Virus record (IMG/VR): IMGVR_UViG_3300029266_002412
Coordinates: 1-50,409 of that record
Reading direction: 5' to 3' (one strand)
Origin: a virus
Length of the DNA: 50,409 bases
Position 1 is the first letter of the stretch; every line of letters starts with the position of its first letter. Position numbers and translations under genes: made by a program. Positions 1-7,609 of the stretch are shown here, piece after piece. The notes beneath the pieces were generated by a model. The model was not told the origin of the DNA and made no database searches. It saw only the letters and a program-made list of their open reading frames with translations.

Positions 1-536
1 CCTACTTTAAATTTATTTGTTATGTATTTTTCAGCTTCAGTTAAATCTTCCTTGTGAAATAGTTCTTCACTATCATCGTTGTGAGGATCTTGAGTCATAA
101 GTTTGCCATCAGGCATTTTATGCATAGGGCCAGTCCACTCTTTACCATCCTTTGTATAGTGAGGCACTCCTTTCTCCTCATTTAGTCTATCAAATTCTTC
201 ACCCACAATATCTCTAATACCTTCTAACGAAAGTTCAACATTTCTATCTAATTGAGTGATAAGTTTATTTGCTTCTGATTCTGCAGTTTTTTTCTTTTTA
301 GTAAGATCGCCTGCAATTTTTTTGAATTTTGGTTTGTCTGAATCAGATGCTGATTTGTATTTTTTTAAATTGAGTATCATTAGTTTTGATATCTCTGCCA
401 CTTTTGTAAAGGCCTTTGATACTTTGGCTGGTGTGACTTTTGATTCTTCTAAATCGTGTAAAAGATCTCGCTTTTGTTTTTCTGTAAGATTGGATAGTTC
501 CTCCTGAACTATATTCTGAATATTAATTTTACCCAT
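1..536 (-). CDS. Unknown acidic/lysine-rich protein, 3' end cut by window edge
   Basis: An open frame runs from ATG at 536 (MGKINIQNIVQEELSNL) to the left edge without a stop, giving about 178 residues. A clear Shine-Dalgarno AGGAGA lies about nine bases upstream of this ATG. The protein is highly charged: a helical N-terminal half rich in Lys and Glu, probably coiled coil, then a region around PHYTKDGKEWTGP and MPDGKLMTQDPHNDD. The latter resembles short segments in hypothetical proteins of T4-like phages, but I do not recognise a domain. No membrane segment or signal peptide is visible. Its function is unknown, and a virion or virion-maturation role is only a guess. The carboxyl end lies outside the window. 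The opposite-strand frame in this region has no phage-like character. Confidence 0.8.
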   Translation of the reverse strand, partial: MGKINIQNIVQEELSNLTEKQKRDLLHDLEESKVTPAKVSKAFTKVAEISKLMILNLKKYKSASDSDKPKFKKIAGDLTKKKKTAESEANKLITQLDRNVELSLEGIRDIVGEEFDRLNEEKGVPHYTKDGKEWTGPMHKMPDGKLMTQDPHNDDSEELFHKEDLTEAEKYITNKFKV

Positions 537-592
537 AAGGAACGTCTCCTGTTTTTAAATTGTACTTGTGTAGTTATGATATAAATATCAAA

Positions 593-778
593 CTATTTTA
601 TTAAAATGTCTTCGTTTTCAACCCAATACCTTCTACCGGACTGTTCTACTGCTATGTTCTTTGAAGTTTTACAGCTACATATCTTATCCATAATCTTAAC
701 ACTGGTTCCTTTATATAACATTCCAGAAACAGTCTGAATATCTCTTACTATAGTTGCTTTCTTTCCTATTATTGTCAT
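593..778 (-). CDS. Small unknown protein, 61 aa
   Basis: This 61-residue protein starts MTIIGKKATIVRD and ends YWVENEDILIK. The pattern of short beta strands, with a hydrophobic-glycine turn (SGMLYKGTSVKI) and a C-terminal WVENEDIL, looks like a small SH3-like or KOW-like beta barrel, as in many phage accessory proteins; that is an inference from residue pattern only. Two cysteines (CSCK) lie mid-chain. Its ATG overlaps the stop of the preceding gene as ATGA, so the two are probably translationally coupled. No specific function can be assigned. Confidence 0.6.
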   Translation of the reverse strand: MTIIGKKATIVRDIQTVSGMLYKGTSVKIMDKICSCKTSKNIAVEQSGRRYWVENEDILIK

Positions 779-1044
779 GACTTCCTTATCTTGTCAAACT
801 TATAACCTTCACCCATTAGTTCTTGTGCACTAATTATTGCTTGGTGATGAGACTTAAAAGGGCCTGCAACTCTATTTTTAGCATGATATACAAATACTTC
901 AACTTTGCCTCCAATTGTCTGCATTGAACCATCATTCATCTTTCTACTTCTTGGCATTTCTATTTTCTGACGGATATCAAAATATCCTATTTTACATAAA
1001 TAATTACCGTATTTTTCTTTTTTACCCAAAATATTCACTTCCAT
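775..1044 (-). CDS. Small unknown protein, about 89 aa
   Basis: I place the start at the ATG at 1044 (MEVNILGKKEKYGNY). The frame can be extended to a TTG at 1089, but that extension (KLNKYIFIYELK) overlaps the coiled-coil gene upstream and has no ribosome binding site. The protein is basic, mixes strands and helices, and carries HAKNRVAGPFKSHHQAIISAQELM, a segment typical of small phage proteins that read like a minimal alpha/beta fold. There is no membrane segment or cysteine cluster. It is coupled by an ATGA overlap to the downstream 61-residue gene. Function unknown. Confidence 0.6.
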   Translation of the reverse strand: MEVNILGKKEKYGNYLCKIGYFDIRQKIEMPRSRKMNDGSMQTIGGKVEVFVYHAKNRVAGPFKSHHQAIISAQELMGEGYKFDKIRKS

Positions 1045-1072
1045 TGTTTTTAGTTCGTATATAAATATATAT

Positions 1073-1216
1073 TTATTTAGCTTTTTCAAGCTTTTTTGCC
1101 TTCACCTTGAGTCTTTCAAGCTCAGTCCTAAGTCCTTCTACGACCCAACCGTCTTGTCTATCTCTTGCTGCTAGCTCCATTTGCAAATATGTTATTCGCT
1201 TTTGTAATTCTTCCAT
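1073..1216 (-). CDS. Small coiled-coil protein, 47 aa
   Basis: Reading from ATG at 1216 gives a 47-residue protein, MEELQKRITYLQMELAARD... ending KKLEKAK, with stop TAA at 1073-1075. Heptad spacing of Leu, Ile and Val with flanking Glu, Arg and Lys indicates a single amphipathic helix or coiled coil. The start codon shares one base with the stop of the preceding 81-aa gene (TAATG), which supports real coupled translation. Such short helical proteins in phages are often inhibitors or adaptors, but nothing here identifies a partner. Confidence 0.55.
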   Translation of the reverse strand: MEELQKRITYLQMELAARDRQDGWVVEGLRTELERLKVKAKKLEKAK

Positions 1217-1461
1217 TAATTAACTCTTACTTTGAGTCCTTTTATTTCTGTAAGGAACTCTTCAACTGTCAATGTTTTACCTTTTTCAGTTTTTATTTTT
1301 ACATCAGGCAATATCTCTGGCTGCCTGTCTACCATTTTCATCAATGTTTTTAATCCACTACCTGCCCAGAAAACTCCAAAGCCTGTATTTTCACCTAGTA
1401 TGTTAGAATCAAAGTGTACATCTTTTTCACTATCACCTGGAAGCATTATGAAATATGTCAT
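1216..1461 (-). CDS. Small unknown protein, 81 aa
   Basis: This 81-residue protein begins MTYFIMLPGDSEKDVHFDSN and ends TEIKGLKVRVN. It has a glycine-rich central stretch (LGENTGFGVFWAGSGL) followed by a lysine-rich amphipathic C-terminal half. Similar short proteins with FWAGSGLKTL-like cores occur beside structural or sugar genes in marine T4-like phages, but I cannot name a family. Its start overlaps the stop of the dehydrogenase-like gene by four bases (ATGA), and its stop overlaps the next start, placing it in the same coupled transcript as the sugar cluster. Function unknown. Confidence 0.6.
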   Translation of the reverse strand: MTYFIMLPGDSEKDVHFDSNILGENTGFGVFWAGSGLKTLMKMVDRQPEILPDVKIKTEKGKTLTVEEFLTEIKGLKVRVN

Positions 1462-2195
1462 TTCGATTCTTCTTTGTTTGCGTATTCCATAATAAGATCA
1501 AGTGCTTTGCTTTCGAACTCCTTTTGAAGCAGCTCTGTGTTTGCTATAACGCAATGGCCGCCTATCCCATTTTCTGGTGGGTATAAATTAGGCCGTACAA
1601 CGTTTTGCATATCTAGTCCCATATAACCTATGTTATAAGAAAGAGTCCACTTATTAATAACATCAAAATCTATATTATATTTGTCACACATCTTTTTCAT
1701 TTCACCATGCCAAGCTATACAAAGACCGTAGTATGTAGTACTTGTTAGCTTTGCTAGCTCTGAAGAATCTGAGTTCTCTACAGGATAAAATATAATCTCT
1801 AAGCTTTCGTAGTGCTCTTTTGCAAGTGCTAAATCAACTGAATTGTTATAACCTATAAACTTAACAAACTTTTCTATCCCTTCTTTCAAGTTTGGATGTA
1901 TACCTCTTACAGGTGAGTGTACAACAGGCCTAGATATCTGCTTTGTTGTTCCTACAGGCACTGTTGAGTGAATTATTGTTAATTTTGGTAAATACAAGTC
2001 GATATAACTATTGACTGTACTTATGAAGTTTTCTCCATAAGGCAAACATATATCTAATATGTCTATCTTTCCATGTATTGTATTTACGTTTAGATCTCTT
2101 ATCATAGGCACAAGACCTTTTTCTTGATATACCTTTGCTAGTGAGGATCCTATCTCACCGTATCCTATTATTCCTACTCTTGTTTTATCTTCCAT
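1458..2195 (-). CDS. UDP-glucose/GDP-mannose dehydrogenase-like NAD(P)-binding protein
   Basis: The N terminus TRVGIIGYGEIGSSLAKVY is a classic GxGxxG Rossmann nucleotide-binding loop. A mid-chain IIHSTVPVGTTKQI motif is typical of nucleotide-sugar dehydrogenases and 6-phosphogluconate-dehydrogenase-like proteins, and a central helical segment (SSELAKLTSTTYYGLCIAW) matches their second domain. At 245 residues it is much shorter than UDP-glucose dehydrogenases (about 400+), and I see no convincing catalytic Cys in the usual place; the C-terminal GIGGHCVIANTELL looks like the GxGGxC signature shifted into this short form. It lies at the promoter-distal end of the ADP-heptose genes and overlaps hldE-C by 11 bases. 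It probably acts on a nucleotide sugar or small sugar acid in the cytoplasm, substrate unknown. Confidence 0.75.
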   Translation of the reverse strand: MEDKTRVGIIGYGEIGSSLAKVYQEKGLVPMIRDLNVNTIHGKIDILDICLPYGENFISTVNSYIDLYLPKLTIIHSTVPVGTTKQISRPVVHSPVRGIHPNLKEGIEKFVKFIGYNNSVDLALAKEHYESLEIIFYPVENSDSSELAKLTSTTYYGLCIAWHGEMKKMCDKYNIDFDVINKWTLSYNIGYMGLDMQNVVRPNLYPPENGIGGHCVIANTELLQKEFESKALDLIMEYANKEESK

Positions 2196-2571
2196 TTAAT
2201 ATCTCCGTTGTTGAATATCCTTCTATTTTTTCAAAAAATCTTACGTGTTGTGCATGAGCTTCACCTATAACTGTTTTGTTCTTCCAGTCGTCGCCTACGA
2301 TCAAAACGTGTGGTTTAACATGCTTTACAATGCTGTCTAAAGCATCTTCATCGTTGAAAACATATACTTTATCTATGTACTTTATAGATTTTAGCAATTC
2401 TACTCTATCTTCTAACTTGTTGAAAGGTCTATTGTCACCTTTATCTTTTTTAATTTTATCATCAGAATCTATACCTACGTATAATTCTGTACCTAAACTT
2501 TTTGCATATTTAAAAAGCTCTATATGTCCTCTGTGTAGTATATCAAAACAACCATTTGTCCAAACTATCAT
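2185..2571 (-). CDS. hldE: HldE C-terminal-type adenylyltransferase (heptose-1-phosphate nucleotidyltransferase)
   Basis: A 128-residue single-domain cytidylyltransferase-like protein. WTNGCFDILHRGHIELF at residues 4-20 contains the HxGH nucleotide-binding motif (HRGH), and GYSTTEILN near the C terminus is the family's second signature (usually xSTTxLI). Gly-Asp-Asp-Trp-Lys (GDDWK) sits where TagD/HldE enzymes carry their substrate loop. In HldE this domain transfers AMP to D-glycero-beta-D-manno-heptose 1-phosphate to give ADP-heptose. Here it is a separate gene immediately after the kinase (4-bp overlap), so bifunctional HldE is split in two. Glycerol-3-phosphate cytidylyltransferase is an alternative, but the kinase and epimerase neighbours favour heptose. 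Confidence 0.85.
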   Translation of the reverse strand: MIVWTNGCFDILHRGHIELFKYAKSLGTELYVGIDSDDKIKKDKGDNRPFNKLEDRVELLKSIKYIDKVYVFNDEDALDSIVKHVKPHVLIVGDDWKNKTVIGEAHAQHVRFFEKIEGYSTTEILNGR

Positions 2572-3290
2572 ATCGTAACCACTCCTCTTTTCTGTACAAC
2601 TTCAGAAGCGCATTTGTTTGCAAAATCTATTGAATTGCTTATAAGCTTTGTATCAACGTATTTATATACAAGACCTGCAAGAAAAGTATCACCTGCACCT
2701 GAAACATTGGAAACCTTTACAGGATCAGTTTCATATGTGCTGTCTCTATATGTTGCACCTCTAGATCCTTTTGTGACTATAACATTACTATGAGAATACT
2801 CTTCGTTAATAATCCATTCAGGTTCGTTTATTTTAATAAAGCTAATTTTCTCACACCAAGCACCTAGTTTCTTTTTTGTATCTAAAAATGTAGGACACTT
2901 ACATTCTTCTGCAATAATCTTAATCATTGATTTTGTTAAAAATCCTTTGTTATAATCGGATATTACAACTGCATCAAATTTATATTGTTTAAGATATTTT
3001 ATAAAATCAACTTCACACTCAGCTGCAGAATCGTTTTCATCGAATCTCATAATCATCTGGCCTGATTTCTCATCTATATATCTTGTCTTTTTTATTGGTG
3101 AGTGATTTGTTATTATATATGTTTCACAGCTTAATGACTTAAAGTTTTCAACAACATTAGCTGCCATGCCAGGATTCTCTGTCTCACTTACAGGATTTAA
3201 CACTGGTACTGGCGCCTCGGGACAGAGTCTGTTTATATCACAATAAATAAATTTATCAATACAGCTATCACCTACAACTAATATTCTCAT
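2568..3290 (-). CDS. hldE: HldE N-terminal-type heptose-7-phosphate kinase (PfkB/ribokinase family)
   Basis: The protein starts MRILVVGDSCIDKFIYCD, then CPEAPVPVLN and NPGMAANVVENF, matching HldE kinase (usually CPEAPVPV and GGAANVA). The C-terminal NVSGAGDTFLAGLVYKY is the PfkB signature 2 with its catalytic GAGD aspartate. It is 240 aa against about 310 for the HldE kinase domain, so compact but carrying both ends of the fold. Expected reaction: phosphorylation of D-glycero-D-manno-heptose 7-phosphate at O1. It overlaps the cupin gene and the adenylyltransferase by four bases each. No GmhA isomerase or GmhB phosphatase is seen in the window, so the host may supply those steps or they may lie elsewhere. 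Confidence 0.87.
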   Translation of the reverse strand: MRILVVGDSCIDKFIYCDINRLCPEAPVPVLNPVSETENPGMAANVVENFKSLSCETYIITNHSPIKKTRYIDEKSGQMIMRFDENDSAAECEVDFIKYLKQYKFDAVVISDYNKGFLTKSMIKIIAEECKCPTFLDTKKKLGAWCEKISFIKINEPEWIINEEYSHSNVIVTKGSRGATYRDSTYETDPVKVSNVSGAGDTFLAGLVYKYVDTKLISNSIDFANKCASEVVQKRGVVTI

Positions 3291-3649
3291 TGACTATCTC
3301 CTTTTCTAATTCTATAACTATCGCTATCAAAATGCTCAGTTGATACTTCAAATATTTCTGAATTATCTTCTAAAGCAATAAGCTGGTGTGGCTGTCCTCT
3401 TTCTATAGTTAAGCACGTACCTACTTCTATAATTCTTGAACACTCTCTTGCCTTTTCAGTATCAATCCATTTATATTCAAAGCTTCCTCTACCAACATAC
3501 CAAGATTCTTTTTTAATTACATGATAATGCATTGAAAACATATTTCCTTTTTTACTAAACCTTAAAAGCTTTCCGCAATATTCTTCATCGTTATGAATCC
3601 ATATTTCTTCACCCCAAGCTTTTTCTACTATTTTAGGTTTTACTATCAT
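3287..3649 (-). CDS. Mannose-6-phosphate isomerase-type cupin
   Basis: A 120-residue cupin. KAWGEEIWIHNDEEYCGKLL at the N terminus is the KPWGxE-like signature of type II mannose-6-phosphate isomerase/cupin domains. SMHYHVIKKESWYVGRG provides the HxH...E metal-binding set, and ERGQPHQLIAL supplies the late histidine of the second cupin box. In its family such single-domain cupins isomerise or bind phosphosugars, and also occur as the C-terminal domain of mannose-1-phosphate guanylyltransferases. Lying between a GT9 transferase and the heptose kinase, it probably acts on a sugar phosphate feeding the heptose or GDP-mannose route. The exact substrate is not readable. Confidence 0.8.
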   Translation of the reverse strand: MIVKPKIVEKAWGEEIWIHNDEEYCGKLLRFSKKGNMFSMHYHVIKKESWYVGRGSFEYKWIDTEKARECSRIIEVGTCLTIERGQPHQLIALEDNSEIFEVSTEHFDSDSYRIRKGDSQ

Positions 3650-4431
3650 AATAATATCTCCATTCTTTTTTTAACTTCGTTAACTTCAGGATTCCAAGAT
3701 GGTGATGTTATGTATTCCATTTCAGTACCATGAGGATTCCAATCTTTTTTATATCTGTATGTATTGTTTTCGACTCCCCAAGCTATGTGCTTGAGTCCGC
3801 AAAGAGATGCCAAATGCATAGGGCCTGATGAAGGGCCTATGATCAAATCGGCACTTGACATATAATCACATAGCTCTGATAGTGGAGTATCTCTAAGATC
3901 TACTGTTCCTTCTATGTGTTCAGATGCTGCCTTTAATCCTATACTAGCAAATTTATATTCATCAAAGCTATCTATAATTTCTTTAAACTTTGTATAATCC
4001 CAGTTTCTTATATCAGTACCTACCTTATCTGTATGTCTTGCGTGTATGAGAATGTATTTTTCTTTTGTAGGTTTTCCGTATTTTATAAAACTTTGCTCCA
4101 ATCTAGGGTTCCATACAGATCTGTCTTGTTCTATTGAAGGTGTATAGTGTGTTAAACAATGATTAGGTGGTATATATACACTGCCTTTTTCAGGCATGGG
4201 ATAATTTTCTATCTTAGATCTATTAAAAAATGAGTCAGGTTGATATCCGCTAGGTGAGTAAGGAATATACTCATCGCAAAAGTCTTCATAAAGAAACTTA
4301 TTTATTTCTCTTCCTGATACTATAACTTTTTTAAAATTATTTTTTTCAACGTATCTTCTTAATACTCCTTGCCAGCAAAATAATTCCCAACCAAATTCTC
4401 CAACCCAAGGTCCTGCAAATAGTGTTTTCAT
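3646..4431 (-). CDS. GT9-like (heptosyltransferase-type) glycosyltransferase
   Basis: A 261-residue GT-B-like protein. The N terminus (MKTLFAGPWVGEFGWELF) suits the acceptor domain, and the C-terminal half has ILIHARHTDK followed by SADLIIGPSSGPMHLASLCG. The latter is the GT9 donor-binding signature (family form: D-x-G-x-x-H-L-A), here with SSGPMHLA. GT9 enzymes transfer heptose from ADP-heptose. The gene is directly upstream of a cupin and HldE-type genes and follows the HldD-type epimerase, so ADP-heptose is the likely donor. A promoter-like element precedes its ATG by only a few bases, marking the start of a transcription unit for the heptose genes. The acceptor is unknown. Confidence 0.8.
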   Translation of the reverse strand: MKTLFAGPWVGEFGWELFCWQGVLRRYVEKNNFKKVIVSGREINKFLYEDFCDEYIPYSPSGYQPDSFFNRSKIENYPMPEKGSVYIPPNHCLTHYTPSIEQDRSVWNPRLEQSFIKYGKPTKEKYILIHARHTDKVGTDIRNWDYTKFKEIIDSFDEYKFASIGLKAASEHIEGTVDLRDTPLSELCDYMSSADLIIGPSSGPMHLASLCGLKHIAWGVENNTYRYKKDWNPHGTEMEYITSPSWNPEVNEVKKRMEILL

Positions 4432-4435
4432 ATAT

Positions 4436-4462
4436 CTAATATAACAAATTTTTATGAATTAA
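4436..4462 (-). promoter_or_regulatory. Shared phage promoter-like element (site J)
   Basis: Minus strand reads TTAATTCATAAAAATTTG followed by TTATATTAG, ending a few bases before the ATG of the GT9-like gene at 4431. It matches the consensus TATGTCA-N8-TTTGTTATATTAG seen before ten other genes. The site overlaps the end of the upstream epimerase gene. Confidence 0.55.
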
Positions 4463-5234
4463 GTAAATATTTTTTGTATTTTTTTGTGCCTATTTTTACA
4501 TCACAAAGCGGCTTCCAGCCTGGCATAAACTTTTTATTATCTGCTTGTGTAAAATACTGATACCAACTTGGTATTTTATCTTTGCTGTGGTATTCGTAAG
4601 GAATGTCCATGCCTTCTACTAGGCTTTGAAATGAAGCAGCTTTACCAGTACCAACATCAAAAACCCCTCTTTCTAGCGTTGCTGCATGTATGTTTGCTCT
4701 CACTACATCATCAACAAAAATAAAGTCTCTTTTTATATCACCAGGGAATAACTTAAACTTCTTTGCTTTATAAGCTTGGTATGCGATTGATGCCATCTTG
4801 CCTTTGTTTTCTTCACCAGGCCCATAGACATTGAAATATCTAAGAGCTACAAACTTTTTACAAGCTTTCAATCCATATTCTTCTGCCAATAACTTTGACC
4901 AACCATATATGTTAGTAGGTATACCGTTTCCTGTTCCATAATTTGCTGCTGAGCTTGAGTAAACAACTTTTACATCATATTTTCTTGCTAAATCAAATAT
5001 AATCTTACTTGAATTATAATTACACTCTAACATCTCGTTACAATCTTGAAGTTCTGTATCGGATATTGCTCCTACGTGAAATATAACGTCACACTGCTTT
5101 ATTATAGCTTCTATATCTTTATAGTTTACATCATCGTTCCTTTCTATACAGTTAACGTGATATCCTTTTGATTTCAATGCTTTTAATAAGTTTGAACCTA
5201 TAAATCCTTTATGCCCTGTTAGTAATGCTCTCAT
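4452..5234 (-). CDS. hldD: ADP-heptose 6-epimerase-like NAD-dependent sugar epimerase
   Basis: I use the ATG at 5234 (MRALLTGHKGFIGSNLL), which overlaps the preceding stop as ATGA and places the GxxGFIG Rossmann loop at the very N terminus; an in-frame ATG at 5255 would add seven residues. An extended-SDR YxxxK appears as YGWSKLLAEEYG. ALRYFNVYGPGEENKGKMAS, RDFIFVDDVV and the late FTQADNKK closely follow HldD (family form NVYGPxExHKGxMAS ... YTQAD). HldD converts ADP-D-glycero- to ADP-L-glycero-D-manno-heptose. At 260 aa it is shorter than E. coli HldD (310). The adjacent HldE-type genes and GT9 transferase support the assignment. Confidence 0.85.
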   Translation of the reverse strand: MRALLTGHKGFIGSNLLKALKSKGYHVNCIERNDDVNYKDIEAIIKQCDVIFHVGAISDTELQDCNEMLECNYNSSKIIFDLARKYDVKVVYSSSAANYGTGNGIPTNIYGWSKLLAEEYGLKACKKFVALRYFNVYGPGEENKGKMASIAYQAYKAKKFKLFPGDIKRDFIFVDDVVRANIHAATLERGVFDVGTGKAASFQSLVEGMDIPYEYHSKDKIPSWYQYFTQADNKKFMPGWKPLCDVKIGTKKYKKYLLNS

Positions 5235-5932
5235 ATTCCTTTTATTATCTTCCATCGTTTTTTATCCAATATCATTTGCTCTAATTTTGATTTAACACCA
5301 CCTTCGAAAATTCCAGCCCCACCGTAGTGTATTGCATGAGACATAAATCTGTTAGCACTGCTGTTCCATTCTTCTGAAAACATTGTCATATGATTCCACT
5401 TATAAGATAGTTCGTGTACATCATATCCGTACTTGTTTATTAAATAGCCCATGTGAACATCATCATAACCAAATCCTGTCCAGTATTCTCCATTTATCGT
5501 TTCATATATGTTACTGTGACACTTTGACGTAAGAAAAAAAGCTGAATCCATATAGCCTTCACTCCAACCTACGTTTCCCCACTTTGATTGAGCTTGCTGC
5601 ATGCAATGCTGTCTAGCTAACTTCCTTGTGCCTTTATCTTCATAGACAGTTGCAATGCTATCATAAGGCACTATGTTAAAGATATTAGGACAGTCTGGTG
5701 CAAGTAAAACATCTGAATCTATATGAAGTATTCTATCGTATTTTTCATGTAATTCTTTATGTTTAAATATTCTATAATGCCATTTTCCGTCACCATCATT
5801 ACAGTCTGATTTGTGACTCATCACTTTAAATTCTGCTCCAACCTTTTTAGCGTATTCCTGTATTATTGGATGAGTAATATCTGTCCAATCTTTTATGCCT
5901 TCATCGGCACGAGTCGTAATTAGTAGTTTCAT
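5231..5932 (-). CDS. GT-A-fold glycosyltransferase, GT8-like
   Basis: A 233-residue protein with LHEKYDRILHIDSDVLLAPD near residue 70: the DSD is the DxD motif that binds the divalent metal and nucleotide sugar in GT-A enzymes. Upstream lies KWHYRIFKHKELHEKY, and a later GFGYDDVHMGYLINKYGY resembles the acceptor-side segment of GT8- or galactosyltransferase-like proteins. No signal peptide or membrane segment is present, so a cytoplasmic enzyme is expected. It is coupled by four-base overlaps to both the epimerase and the Gfo/Idh/MocA gene. Donor and acceptor cannot be read from sequence. Confidence 0.75.
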   Translation of the reverse strand: MKLLITTRADEGIKDWTDITHPIIQEYAKKVGAEFKVMSHKSDCNDGDGKWHYRIFKHKELHEKYDRILHIDSDVLLAPDCPNIFNIVPYDSIATVYEDKGTRKLARQHCMQQAQSKWGNVGWSEGYMDSAFFLTSKCHSNIYETINGEYWTGFGYDDVHMGYLINKYGYDVHELSYKWNHMTMFSEEWNSSANRFMSHAIHYGGAGIFEGGVKSKLEQMILDKKRWKIIKGI

Positions 5933-6861
5933 TTTATTATTCTGTCCATAAACTTTAGTCGTGATATTGTATTTAATTCTTTTTTGTAAAGATCTCTTGT
6001 GTTAGCTGATATGAAAAATCTAATCATACTTTCAAATTGATCTGATTTATCTATCTCAAAATACTCTGTACTTCCATTCTGTATGATGTGTATTGGATTA
6101 GTGCAGTCAGGTGTTCTAGAAAATACTCTTTCTGCTTTCATTGTTTCGTATTCACTTGATATTGTTATTTCATTTCTGTATGCCTGGCCGAAGCCAAAAT
6201 TAATAACTGCAGTAGAATCAGGATAAGCCATCATTATAGTACCTTTTTCTACAACTTCGTCTTCTATAAAATTATAATAGCAATCTTCGTAGCTTTTACC
6301 TAGTATTCTTTGTACAAAACTTAAAGGATATATAAGTGAATCGTGTATAGAGCCACCGCCTAAAGCTTTTTTGTATCTAATATCGTCTTTGTCTTCAAAA
6401 TAAGGAAAGTTAAATGTTGCATCTACATATTTTACACTGCCCATGCTTTCCAACAAAATGTCTATTTTCTTTTGTACAGGATGGAATTCGTACATCAAAG
6501 CCTCCATACATTTTAAATTTCTATTTTCTGCAATGTTAAATAGCTCTATTGCATCAGGTGCATTTGTTGTAAATGTCTTTTCCATAAGCAGATGCTTGCC
6601 GGAAAGTAGCACTTTCTTTCCCCATTCGTAATGTAAGCCTGGTGGCAATGAAACGTATATCATATCAACGTCACTTGCTAAAAGCTCTCCATAAGTATAT
6701 GGGTTTGTATGATATTCAAACCCCCAGCCAATTGCTTTGTTTATATCTCTAGAAGCAACACCAGATAGTTCAACTCCTTCTATTTTTTTTATTGCAGGTA
6801 TAACGCACCTTTTAGCTATTGACGAACAACCTAATATTCCTATTTTCATTTTTTTATACAT
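5929..6861 (-). CDS. Gfo/Idh/MocA-family NAD(P)-dependent oxidoreductase
   Basis: MKIGILGCSSIAKRCVIPAI is the N-terminal GxGxxA-like Rossmann loop; VYVSLPPGLHYEWGKK and HLLMEKTFTTN give the conserved EKP-type catalytic lysine region (here EKT). ALMYEFHPV is the family's YxxRxxP-like segment. Two starts are possible: ATG at 6861 (MYKKMKIG), used here, or ATG at 6849 directly before KIGILG. In deoxysugar pathways this family includes the 3-ketoreductases that act after NDP-hexose 2,3-dehydratase. A dehydratase of that type is encoded immediately upstream, so reduction of an unstable 3,4-diketo sugar to a 2,6-dideoxy sugar is the most coherent role, by inference. Confidence 0.83.
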   Translation of the reverse strand: MYKKMKIGILGCSSIAKRCVIPAIKKIEGVELSGVASRDINKAIGWGFEYHTNPYTYGELLASDVDMIYVSLPPGLHYEWGKKVLLSGKHLLMEKTFTTNAPDAIELFNIAENRNLKCMEALMYEFHPVQKKIDILLESMGSVKYVDATFNFPYFEDKDDIRYKKALGGGSIHDSLIYPLSFVQRILGKSYEDCYYNFIEDEVVEKGTIMMAYPDSTAVINFGFGQAYRNEITISSEYETMKAERVFSRTPDCTNPIHIIQNGSTEYFEIDKSDQFESMIRFFISANTRDLYKKELNTISRLKFMDRIIK

Positions 6862-7609
6862 GAGCTATAATGCTTCTTAAACAATGACCAACCCAAGCAT
6901 CTTGCTTGCAGCATTCTTTTATTTGATGTAAACTCATCCAGATAAAGTTTTCATTAACAATATCTACTTCTTGTGTTTCGTCAACCTCAACTATCATGTT
7001 TAGATTTCTTTTGTTATACAACCTTCCGCCGTCTTCAGCCAACCATTTCTTATAATGAACCTTGCCTACTTCATCGCCTTGAAAAAAGTTAAGGTAGTTA
7101 GGCACATTGCCTAAATGAGCTGCCTTTATGTTGCTGAATGTTGCCTGTAAAGTAGGGCTAATCTGTACCATGTTAGGATTGCCAGGTTCGCATTTAGCTT
7201 CAACCAAATAATGAGGTACACCATCAAACCTTTTTCTTAGCACTCCTAATATGCCGCCGTCCCAACCTGTCTGCTTTATTATAGGCTGGTCCCATCCACC
7301 TTTACATTCTCTTATATCAGTTTCGACTCTTAAGCCTAATATAGAGAAAAACTCTCCACTTTCATGGTCTATGCTTCCTTCGTCAATATTCCATTTTCTA
7401 CATTCACTTAATGGGATTTCTCTAACTGTCATCTCCTTCTTGTTAACGACACCTTGATACCACCATTGTATTTCTTGGAATGTATGCAATGTAGACCAGT
7501 CTTTTAATCCTTCAAAGTTAAATTCAAGTTCATCTGAATAGCATTCTATTCCTAAGTTTTTAACGCTGTTTTTATATTCTAAAAACTTTTCTTTATAATC
7601 GTTTTTCAT
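6854..7609 (-). CDS. NDP-hexose 2,3-dehydratase-like protein, half-length
   Basis: A 251-residue protein resembling one repeat of NDP-hexose 2,3-dehydratases (EvaA, SpnO, TylX3 type). Visible signatures are GGWDQPIIKQ, VPHYLVEAKCEPGNPN and VQISPTLQATFSNIKA; the EPGN and SPTxQAT motifs are the most diagnostic. Family members are usually about 450-480 aa with two similar halves, so this is a single-unit version that may dimerise to rebuild the site; that is inference. The reaction removes water across C2-C3 of a 4-keto-6-deoxyhexose. The neighbouring Gfo/Idh/MocA, DegT and 4,6-dehydratase genes match the expected pathway. It overlaps the next gene by eight bases. Confidence 0.83.
   Translation of the reverse strand: MKNDYKEKFLEYKNSVKNLGIECYSDELEFNFEGLKDWSTLHTFQEIQWWYQGVVNKKEMTVREIPLSECRKWNIDEGSIDHESGEFFSILGLRVETDIRECKGGWDQPIIKQTGWDGGILGVLRKRFDGVPHYLVEAKCEPGNPNMVQISPTLQATFSNIKAAHLGNVPNYLNFFQGDEVGKVHYKKWLAEDGGRLYNKRNLNMIVEVDETQEVDIVNENFIWMSLHQIKECCKQDAWVGHCLRSIIAHV

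Noticed and set aside
256-507. Plus-strand 83-aa frame near the left edge
   Set aside because: It lies inside a better minus-strand gene (1-536) with a ribosome binding site and phage-like composition; the plus-strand product is a serine/phenylalanine-rich shadow.
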